DNA from: Conexibacteraceae bacterium
GTDB lineage: Bacteria; Actinomycetota; Thermoleophilia; Solirubrobacterales; Solirubrobacteraceae
Direction of reading: 5' to 3'
Assembly: GCA_009785395.1 (NCBI GenBank)
Contig: WQWK01000134.1
Coordinates: 1-5,920, forward strand
Length of the DNA stretch: 5,920 nt
The notes beneath the pieces are model-generated. The model worked only from the letters and a program-made list of their open reading frames with translations, was not told the DNA's origin and searched no databases. A program made the position numbers and the translations under genes. Positions 1 through 4,979 of the stretch are shown here, piece after piece (the first letter of the stretch is position 1; every line of letters begins with the position of its first letter).

Positions 1-637
1 CACCCCCGAGCGCGGCGATCTCGGCGCCGAACGGGATCGTCGCCGCATTCCGCCCGATCTGGGTGAGGCCCCACGGTGTGTCTGACGCCGCGGCGGCTCT
101 GACCATGGGCAGCAGCGCCGTGATGCCGATGCCGCCGGCGATGAACTCCACGCGGCGGATGTCGCGGCGTGCCAGGTGCGGGTAGGCGAACGGGAAGGCG
201 TTCCGCGGACCGCGGGCCCGGACAGCGGTGCCGACCCGGAGAGCATGGACCTCGAGCGAGCCGCCGCCGCCCGCGTCGAGCCGCCGCACGGCGATGCGGT
301 AGCTCAGGCGGTCATCCGGGTCGCCGCACAGCGAGTACTGACGCATCCGGCCCGACGGGAGGATCAGATCGATGTGCGAGCCGGGTGTCCACTCGGGGAG
401 CTCCCCGCCGTCCGCGGCACCCAGGGTGACACCGATCACGTCGGCCGCCTCGGGCGCGGTGCGTGAAACGATGAGGTCGACATCACGGTTCACCGCAACG
501 ACCGCTCGCGTCCGCGTGCGCGCAGCCACACCCGCGTAGCCGGAGGTCGCCAGCCGGAGCAGGCGCATGGCCAGGTCCGGCTTCGCCTCGGGGCGCGGCC
601 GCCGTGGCGGCGGCGCGTCCTCGCCGGCTCGCGTCAT
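1..637 (-). CDS. PDR/VanB-family flavin oxidoreductase (partial, C-terminus beyond left edge)
   Basis: This is the electron-transfer reductase of an oxygenase-type system. The family takes electrons from NAD(P)H through a flavin to a C-terminal plant-type 2Fe-2S domain. The visible 212 residues read without a stop to the window edge. An N-terminal stretch of about 52 residues, rich in Pro, Arg and Ala, precedes the FNR-like fold. The flavin-binding motif RQYSLCGDP lies at residues 99-107 and the NAD-binding motif GGIGIT at 168-173, followed by PM and then GRNAATIPF, where family members usually have a GRS-like segment. The 2Fe-2S domain would lie outside the window, so its presence is unproven. 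The ATG at 637-635 overlaps the stop of the upstream PF10118 gene (ATGA), which implies translational coupling; a GC-rich purine-containing stretch (GGCGGGCGG) lies just before it. The family assignment is firm; the physiological partner is inferred to be the coupled gene. Confidence 0.9.
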   Translation of the reverse strand, partial: MTRAGEDAPPPRRPRPEAKPDLAMRLLRLATSGYAGVAARTRTRAVVAVNRDVDLIVSRTAPEAADVIGVTLGAADGGELPEWTPGSHIDLILPSGRMRQYSLCGDPDDRLSYRIAVRRLDAGGGGSLEVHALRVGTAVRARGPRNAFPFAYPHLARRDIRRVEFIAGGIGITALLPMVRAAAASDTPWGLTQIGRNAATIPFGAEIAALGG

Positions 638-1515
638 CCGCCCGCCGCGCGCGCCGCCGGCGATGTCGCGAGGTACGCCACGGCCTGGCTGGTCGACCCG
701 TAGTTGCGCGGGTGGTATGAAGGCCGGAAGTACTCGGCGAACATCTTGGCGAGACTCCACGGCGAGAACAGCAGGCCGTCTCGGTACAAGCGACGCACGG
801 CGCCGAGCCGGACCTTGCGCTGTCTCTCACTCAGCTCCGGATCGACCGACATCAGGTACGCGGTGCCGCGCGCCCACAGGACCGCGAGGGCCGGAAACAC
901 GACCAGCCAGGTGCGGACGCGGCGCAGATAGCCGCCGTCCAGGTGGGTGAACAGGTCAAAGGCCACATGCCGATGCTCGACCTCCTCGGCGAGGTGCCAG
1001 CGGAACAGGTCGAGCACGCGTGGCTCCATCGCGGTGTCCCACGCCCGCGCGTTCAGCCCCCAGTTGCCCAGGTAGGAGGTGAAGTGCTCGATCGCCGCCA
1101 CGATCGCCACCCGCTCGATCAGCCAGGCGTGCGCCCTCTTCCCCTCGAGTCCACGGTCGCCGAGGATCCTGCGGAAGAACAGGCGGATCTGGTCGGTGAA
1201 CGGCGCGAGGTCGAGGCCCTGGGTTTCGAGGTAGTCCAGCAACGACTGGTGGGAGGTCGAGTGCATCGCCTCCTGGCCGATGAAGCCGATCACGTCCTCG
1301 CGCACCACCTCGTCCTTGATCAGCGGAAGTGACTGCCGGAAAACCTCGACGAAGAAGACCTCACCCTCGGGCAGGAGCATGTTCATCCCGTTCGCGACGT
1401 GGGTGGGGAGCGCGTCGTTGTCGAAGTAGTGCATCGGCAGACCGGTCCAGTCCCAGGCGACGTCGCGGGCCGCCAGGGCGACCTTGCGCGGATCATGTGG
1501 GGTGTCGGCGTTCAC
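634..1515 (-). CDS. PF10118-type 'metal-dependent hydrolase', probable diiron ferritin-like protein
   Basis: I recognise this 293-residue protein as the family annotated as predicted metal-dependent hydrolase (PF10118), whose biochemistry is poorly known. The sequence shows acidic/His motifs in predicted helices: E52/E57 (GEVFFVE), E82xxH85 followed by H89, E143-H144, and E178xxH181 followed by H183 (EEVEHRHVAFD). This E / ExxH / E / ExxH order is that of carboxylate-bridged diiron proteins, so an oxidase or oxygenase role is as plausible as hydrolysis. A hydrophobic stretch at about residues 202-222 could be a membrane-associated or buried helix. I chose the GTG at 1515-1513 because it overlaps the crotonase stop (GTGA) and has a good ribosome-binding site, GAGGGGG at 1529-1523, seven bases upstream. 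The frame stays open for 159 more codons upstream, but that stretch lies over the crotonase gene and is spurious. The gene ends in an ATGA overlap with the flavin reductase, which supports a joint function. Confidence 0.88.
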   Translation of the reverse strand: MNADTPHDPRKVALAARDVAWDWTGLPMHYFDNDALPTHVANGMNMLLPEGEVFFVEVFRQSLPLIKDEVVREDVIGFIGQEAMHSTSHQSLLDYLETQGLDLAPFTDQIRLFFRRILGDRGLEGKRAHAWLIERVAIVAAIEHFTSYLGNWGLNARAWDTAMEPRVLDLFRWHLAEEVEHRHVAFDLFTHLDGGYLRRVRTWLVVFPALAVLWARGTAYLMSVDPELSERQRKVRLGAVRRLYRDGLLFSPWSLAKMFAEYFRPSYHPRNYGSTSQAVAYLATSPAARAAGG

Positions 1516-2171
1516 CAGTGAGCCCCCTCGCTCAGCTTGCTGATCACGTCGCTGTACATCCTGCGCTTGATCGACTCGAGCGTGTTCGGGTCCTTGCCGG
1601 CGTGCGGAGTGACCCGGGCGATCGCATCGCCCAGGACCGCCGCCTCGTCCGCGATCCCGTCGACGATGCCCGCCGCGAGAGCTTCCGGAGCGGTGAACCG
1701 ATGACCCGTGATCATCGCGTCGGTCGCCGCGCGCGGAGTCAGTTTGGCCTGAACCAGCATCGAAAGGCCCGGCGGAAATGCGAGCGGGATGTCCACCTCC
1801 GGGAAGCAGAAGTAGCCACGGTCGGATCGCATGACCCGCCAGTCGTGAGCCATCGCGAGGATCGCGCCGGCCCCGAACGCGTGTCCCGACACCCCGGCGG
1901 CGGTCGGGACCCCGAGTGTCAGCACGCGCCCCAGCAGCGCCTCCACTCGCGCGGCGTAGGCCTGGAGCTCGCCCATGTTCGCAAGCACCCACTCGAGGTC
2001 GAGGCCGTTGGAGTAATGCTTGCCGGAGGCGACGGTGACCAGCGGAGCAGGCGACGCTTCGACCTCGTCGAGGGCGTCCTCGATCCCTTTCATCCAGTCC
2101 AGCGTGAAGCGGTTCTCACCGTCACCGATGTGCAGGACGTGGACGCCGTCGCGCTCGGTCAGTGCGGGCAC
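1512..2171 (-). CDS. Enoyl-CoA hydratase/isomerase (crotonase fold), short ECI-like type
   Basis: This 219-residue crotonase-superfamily enzyme acts on acyl-CoA thioesters in the cytoplasm. The oxyanion-hole segments are visible: SNGLDLEW at residues 54-61 and GHAFGAG at 97-103. A single candidate catalytic glutamate, E125, sits in FPEVDIPL. The segment AHDWRVMRSDRG followed by PEVDI resembles the delta3,delta2-enoyl-CoA isomerases of plants and their actinobacterial relatives more than classical two-glutamate hydratases, and the length is below the roughly 260 residues of those hydratases. Isomerase activity is therefore my preferred guess, but the superfamily is too diverse to be sure. The GTG at 2171-2169 gives the expected N-terminus (MPALTERDGVHVLHI) and overlaps the upstream SRPBCC gene by 13 bases. 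The stop overlaps the GTG of the PF10118 gene. It is the middle gene of the operon. Confidence 0.9.
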   Translation of the reverse strand: MPALTERDGVHVLHIGDGENRFTLDWMKGIEDALDEVEASPAPLVTVASGKHYSNGLDLEWVLANMGELQAYAARVEALLGRVLTLGVPTAAGVSGHAFGAGAILAMAHDWRVMRSDRGYFCFPEVDIPLAFPPGLSMLVQAKLTPRAATDAMITGHRFTAPEALAAGIVDGIADEAAVLGDAIARVTPHAGKDPNTLESIKRRMYSDVISKLSEGAHW

Positions 2172-2608
2172 GTCAGCACCCGCTGCTCGACATTGCGCAG
2201 CACCATCCGGAACGCGACGCCGAAACCGACGCCGAACGCGGGCTCGACGAGCTTGCCGATGCCCGGCGCCCGGACTGCGAACCTGGTGCTCCAGGTGACC
2301 GTCGTGCCTCCGGGCGTCTCGATGAAGTCCACCCGCCCGTACTCGTGCCTCGACCGCGGACGCGACTTGGTGATGCTGTACTCCATGCGGCTCGGACGGT
2401 CGAACCCGGTGATCTGCTCGCGCAGCCAGATCGCACCGCAGTCCAGCTCGCGGATCGCGCCTAGCCCGTTCTTCTCGGTCTCCCCCTCACGGGTCAGCCT
2501 GCAGGAGCGCACGCCGAGCACCTGAGAGAGCTTCTCGTGGTCGGTGTAGGCGTCGAAGACCTCGTCGATGGGTGCTGGGATCGTCCGGGAGACTGTGAGC
2601 GTTCGCAT
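2159..2608 (-). CDS. SRPBCC / START-like (polyketide cyclase/dehydrase-type) protein
   Basis: A 149-residue protein with the typical opening of the SRPBCC superfamily: a first beta strand (RTLTVSRTIPAP), then the helix IDEVFDAYTDHEKL, a run of strands to about residue 112 including GGTTVTWSTRF, and a long C-terminal helix from about 122 to 145. The fold forms a deep hydrophobic cavity that binds lipids, polyketides or sterol-like ligands. Some members are enzymes and others are carriers, and no catalytic residue can be assigned here. The ATG at 2608-2606 is well supported by the strong ribosome-binding site AGGAAGGA a few bases upstream. The gene follows the GMC oxidoreductase by 42 bases and overlaps the crotonase start, so it is operonic. 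A role in binding or presenting the pathway substrate is inference. The fold assignment is confident; the function is unknown. Confidence 0.85.
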   Translation of the reverse strand: MRTLTVSRTIPAPIDEVFDAYTDHEKLSQVLGVRSCRLTREGETEKNGLGAIRELDCGAIWLREQITGFDRPSRMEYSITKSRPRSRHEYGRVDFIETPGGTTVTWSTRFAVRAPGIGKLVEPAFGVGFGVAFRMVLRNVEQRVLTCPH

Positions 2609-2618
2609 TGTTCCTTCC
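2609..2618 (-). promoter_or_regulatory. Strong ribosome-binding site of the SRPBCC gene
   Basis: On the minus strand the bases just before the ATG at 2608 read AGGAAGGAACA, a near-ideal Shine-Dalgarno sequence. It is the clearest in the operon and fixes the start of the SRPBCC gene. The 42-bp gap around it shows no terminator-like hairpin, so read-through from the GMC gene is expected. Confidence 0.7.
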
Positions 2619-2650
2619 TGTTCAGTGGCCGCGCTGCGGCATCCGTGGTC

Positions 2651-4246
2651 TCAGTCGTGGTCGGGTACGAATGTCATCGCGCGCTCGGCCATGGCGGTGA
2701 TCGTCAGGCTCGGGTTCACACCGACGTTCGCGGAGATCGCGGCGCCGTCGCAGACGAGCAGGTTCTCGTAGCCGAATACGCGGCTGCGGCTGTCGATCAC
2801 GCCCGTCGAGCGGTCGGCGCCGATGACCGCGCCGCCGAGGATGTGGGCGGTGATCGGAATCGCGAGCAGCGCCTCGGCCGTCCAGCTGAACGGGTGCCCG
2901 CCGATGCGCTTGGCGAACCAGCGGGCCGCGTCATAGGCGGCCGGGATGCGATCGGGGTTGGGATGCTCGGGGTCCTGCTCGGTCGTCAGCATGACCCCGC
3001 CGCCCGGGAGGCGGCGCCTGACCTTGAGCCGCATCGAGTTGTCGAGCGCCTGCATGACGAGCAGGATCACCGAGCGGCGCGAGGCGTCATTGATGCGCCA
3101 CGCGTCGATCAGCCTCCCGGGATGGCGGGCGGCCGCCAGCAGGAAGTACAGCGGGCGAGTCCCGCGGCGGCCGGCCTCGACCATCAGTGAGCGCAGCAGC
3201 ATCTGCGAGTCGCCGCCCTTGCCGTAGGTGACTACCTCAATGTGGGTGTCGGCGTCCGTATAGATGCTCGAGGTGATCGCTGAGGACTCACTGAAATCCC
3301 AGTCGCTGTCCTTGGGCGCGGTCGCGCCGACGATCGACTCGCTGTTGGTGCGGACGCCGTAGCCGAGCCGGTCGGAGAGCTTGGGCAGCGAGCCGTTCAG
3401 CTTGCAGCGCGCGAGCAGCCGGTTGGTCCCGAGCGCACCCGCGGCAACGATCACTCCGCGGGCGCGCGCGCTTGCGCGCCCGCGTCGCAGGAGCGCCCCG
3501 GAACGGGCGTGCGTGACCTCGTAGCCGTCCGCGCCGCTGCCGTCGCCGAGCGGCCGGATGTCGGTAACAGTTCGCTCGCTGAAGATCCGCACGCCGAGCC
3601 GTTCGGCGAACCAGAGATAGTTCTTCATCAGCGTGTTCTTGGCCCCGTGACGGCAGCCGATCATGCAGGCGCCGCAGCGGATGCAGCCTGTCCGGTCCGG
3701 GCCGTCGCCGCCGAAGTACGGGTCCGAAACGGTGACGCCAGCCTCGCCCATGAACACGCCGACGCGCGTGCGCTTGTAGGTCTCACCGACTCCGAGCGTG
3801 CCGGCGTATTCCTTGAGCAGCTCGTCTGCGGCGCCGTCCTGGTCGTAGTCGACGACGCCGAGCATGCGCTCCGCCTCGTCGTAGTGGGGTGCCAGCTCGG
3901 TCTCCCAATCGGCCAGCTCAGCCCATTGCGGGTTGGTGTAGAAGGCGGGCCGGGCGCGATACAGCGTGTTGGCGTAGCCGAGGCTGCCGCCACCGACCCC
4001 GCAGCCCGAGAGGATGAAGACGTCGCGGAACATCGTCATCCGCAGGATCCCCTTGAAACCCAGGTACGGGGCCCACAGATAGCGCCTGAAGTCCTTGGTC
4101 TCCTGGGCGAAGTCCGCGTCCTCGAAGCGCCGGCCGCATTCGAGCACGCCCACGCGGTACCCCTTCTGCGCCAGCCGCAGCGCCGCGACGCTCCCTCCGA
4201 AGCCGGAGCCGATGACCAGCCAGTCGTAGTCGTAATCCTGCTTCAT
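2651..4246 (-). CDS. GMC oxidoreductase, ChoD/cholesterol-oxidase-like, with a CxxCxxCxxxC motif
   Basis: A 531-residue FAD-dependent oxidoreductase of the glucose-methanol-choline superfamily, close in type to mycobacterial ChoD. The family oxidises an alcohol on a hydrophobic substrate to a ketone or aldehyde. The N-terminal dinucleotide-binding motif GSGFGG is at residues 13-18 with the ribose-binding end VLECGRR at 34-40. GCGVGGGSLGYANTLYRA (81-98) is the FAD-contacting region. H468 (AHILGGAVIG) and N511 (GVNPSLTITAMAERAM) correspond to the GMC active-site His/Asn pair. Residues 188-198 carry C188, C191, C194 and C198 in the spacing CX2CX2CX3C, which resembles a 4Fe-4S binding loop. No signal peptide is visible, so it is probably cytoplasmic. 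The ATG at 4246-4244 lies five bases after a GGGG-containing purine stretch (4260-4252). It is the first gene of the operon. Steroid activity is inferred from family only; ChoD-type proteins are not all true cholesterol oxidases. Confidence 0.92.
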   Translation of the reverse strand: MKQDYDYDWLVIGSGFGGSVAALRLAQKGYRVGVLECGRRFEDADFAQETKDFRRYLWAPYLGFKGILRMTMFRDVFILSGCGVGGGSLGYANTLYRARPAFYTNPQWAELADWETELAPHYDEAERMLGVVDYDQDGAADELLKEYAGTLGVGETYKRTRVGVFMGEAGVTVSDPYFGGDGPDRTGCIRCGACMIGCRHGAKNTLMKNYLWFAERLGVRIFSERTVTDIRPLGDGSGADGYEVTHARSGALLRRGRASARARGVIVAAGALGTNRLLARCKLNGSLPKLSDRLGYGVRTNSESIVGATAPKDSDWDFSESSAITSSIYTDADTHIEVVTYGKGGDSQMLLRSLMVEAGRRGTRPLYFLLAAARHPGRLIDAWRINDASRRSVILLVMQALDNSMRLKVRRRLPGGGVMLTTEQDPEHPNPDRIPAAYDAARWFAKRIGGHPFSWTAEALLAIPITAHILGGAVIGADRSTGVIDSRSRVFGYENLLVCDGAAISANVGVNPSLTITAMAERAMTFVPDHD

Positions 4247-4272
4247 CGACGCCCCGCCTCGCTGCCTCTCAA

Positions 4273-4289
4273 ATGCCTCGGCGAGGCAT
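4273..4289. promoter_or_regulatory. 17-bp perfect palindrome, candidate operator in the operon leader
   Basis: The sequence ATGCCTCGGCGAGGCAT is a perfect inverted repeat with two 8-bp arms around one central base. It lies 26 bases upstream of the GMC start, between that start and the larger palindrome. If transcription begins near 4291, the site falls within the first bases of the message, where a dimeric repressor would block elongation. It could also form a small RNA hairpin near the 5' end. The palindrome is seen directly; the operator role is inference. Confidence 0.6.
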
Positions 4290-4290
4290 A

Positions 4291-4320
4291 TTACCGGACT
4301 ATAAATTTATGGTCCGGTAA
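4291..4320. promoter_or_regulatory. 30-bp near-perfect palindrome with AT-rich core, probable operator of a dimeric regulator
   Basis: Arms TTACCGGAC (4291-4299) and GTCCGGTAA (4312-4320) are perfect inverted repeats. The core ATAAATTTAT (4301-4310) is itself a perfect 10-bp palindrome, so only the pair 4300/4311 is mismatched across 30 bp. The AT core stands out sharply against the GC-rich surroundings. Length, symmetry and position between divergent genes fit a TetR- or GntR-like operator; no such regulator is encoded in the window. It probably controls the five-gene minus-strand operon and may also affect the toxin-antitoxin genes. Confidence 0.75.
4298..4303 (-). promoter_or_regulatory. 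Candidate -10 element of the five-gene operon
   Basis: On the minus strand positions 4303-4298 read TATAGT, five of six matches to TATAAT. It lies inside the 30-bp palindrome. It would place the start of transcription near 4291 and give a leader of about 45 bases before the GMC ATG. No convincing -35 element is seen at the expected distance, so an activator or a different sigma factor may be needed, or the call may be wrong. Confidence 0.4.
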
Positions 4321-4343
4321 CCGGCCTGCCTGGCAGCCACGTG

Positions 4344-4349
4344 TAGACT
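4344..4349 (+). promoter_or_regulatory. Candidate -10 element for a leaderless antitoxin transcript
   Basis: TAGACT fits the actinobacterial TANNNT -10 consensus. It ends six bases before the antitoxin ATG at 4356, exactly the spacing at which transcription would begin on the A of the start codon. No Shine-Dalgarno sequence is present upstream of that ATG, which supports leaderless initiation. No clear -35 element is visible. Confidence 0.55.
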
Positions 4350-4365
4350 AAGTTCATGACTAAGT
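4346..4365 (+). repeat. Two direct repeats GACTAAGT, possible antitoxin binding site
   Basis: GACTAAGT occurs at 4346-4353 and again at 4358-4365, a period of 12 bases or about one helical turn, spanning the -10 element and the start codon. The flanks AGACT (4345-4349) and AGTCT (4363-4367) are also inverted repeats of each other. Antitoxins of the Phd/YefM type repress their own promoters, so this is a natural candidate for the autoregulatory site. That role is inferred. Confidence 0.45.
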
Positions 4366-4589
4366 CTGTTGGCGTACACGAGGCGAAGACCAACCTGTCG
4401 AAGCTGCTCGAGCGCGTCTCGGCCGGTGAGGAGATCACGATCACCCGTCGCGGCGAGGAGATCGCGCGCCTGGTCCCAGCACAGGTGACAAACACGCGGC
4501 AGCTGGGAATCGATCGTGGCCGCTGGGTGGTGCCGGAAGACTTCGACGCGCCGCTTCCCGCTGAGGTGCTTTCCGCGTTCGAGCGTTGA
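4356..4589 (+). CDS. Type II antitoxin, Phd/YefM family
   Basis: A 77-residue antitoxin that neutralises the PIN toxin encoded next to it and probably represses the shared promoter. Residues 5-41 (VGVHEAKTNLSKLLERV, then a charged turn and ITRRGEEIARLVP) are the classic Phd/YefM DNA-binding and dimerisation domain. The C-terminal part, with RGRWVVPEDFDAPLPAEVLSAFE, is the flexible toxin-wrapping tail usual in antitoxins paired with PIN toxins. The ATG at 4356 is the only sensible start and lies directly downstream of a TAGACT -10 element. The stop overlaps the toxin start by four bases (TTGA). The gene is transcribed divergently from the GMC operon, with a 109-bp gap between start codons. Confidence 0.93.
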   Translation: MTKSVGVHEAKTNLSKLLERVSAGEEITITRRGEEIARLVPAQVTNTRQLGIDRGRWVVPEDFDAPLPAEVLSAFER

Positions 4590-4972
4590 AGCTGCTGCTC
4601 GACACTCACGTCTTCCTCAGGCTGCAAACCCAGCCCGAGCGTCTCGGTGAGCAGCGTCGAGTGGTCGAGGATCAACGGAACGCGTTGCTCTTGTCCGCCG
4701 CGAGCTCCTGGGAAATCGCGATCAAGTACCAGCTCGGCAAGCTGGCGCTGCCCGATCCGCCTGAGCATTACGTTCCCTCACGGATGCGTGCGATCTCCGC
4801 TGAGCCACTCCCCGTCCAGCACCACCACGCCCTCGCCGTCGCGACGCTTCCGCCACTGCACCGCGATCCGTTCGACCGGCTGCTGGTCGCGCAGGCAACC
4901 CTCCTCGGCCTCACGATCCTCACCGCCGATCCTGCCGTGGCGCAGTACGACGTGTCCACGGTGCTGGTGTGA
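4586..4972 (+). CDS. vapC: VapC-type PIN-domain toxin ribonuclease
   Basis: A 128-residue PIN-domain protein, a Mg-dependent endoribonuclease expected to inhibit translation by cutting RNA (tRNA, rRNA or mRNA, depending on the family member). The acidic catalytic residues are in the usual places: D6 in LLLDTHVFL, E43 in SSWEIAIK, D94 and D97 in HRDPFDRLLVAQA, and D115 in LTADP. Length and motifs are intact, so the toxin should be active. The start is a rare TTG at 4586-4588 overlapping the antitoxin stop, with no good ribosome-binding site, so translation probably depends on coupling to the antitoxin. This would keep the toxin level below the antitoxin. The assignment is firm; the RNA target cannot be read from the sequence. 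Confidence 0.93.
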   Translation: MKLLLDTHVFLRLQTQPERLGEQRRVVEDQRNALLLSAASSWEIAIKYQLGKLALPDPPEHYVPSRMRAISAEPLPVQHHHALAVATLPPLHRDPFDRLLVAQATLLGLTILTADPAVAQYDVSTVLV

Positions 4973-4979
4973 CCGCTGA

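Noticed and set aside
1516..1992. 159-codon upstream extension of the PF10118 reading frame
   Set aside because: It lies entirely over the crotonase gene in another frame, has a low-complexity Arg/Gly/Asp composition typical of a shadow of GC-rich coding, and the GTG at 1515 with a good ribosome-binding site gives the family-length protein.
1329..2525. Long plus-strand open frame (398 codons) opposite the operon
   Set aside because: Its translation is Arg-, Ser- and Val-rich with no recognisable domain and it is antisense to three well-supported genes; such frames are common in very GC-rich DNA.
3509..4351. Plus-strand open frame (280 codons) opposite the GMC gene
   Set aside because: The composition is Ala/Val/Glu-biased with no motif, and the opposite strand carries clear FAD-binding and active-site motifs. 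It is a coding shadow.
4307..4768. Minus-strand open frame across the toxin-antitoxin genes
   Set aside because: It is antisense to the intact Phd/YefM and PIN-domain genes and shows no recognisable family features.
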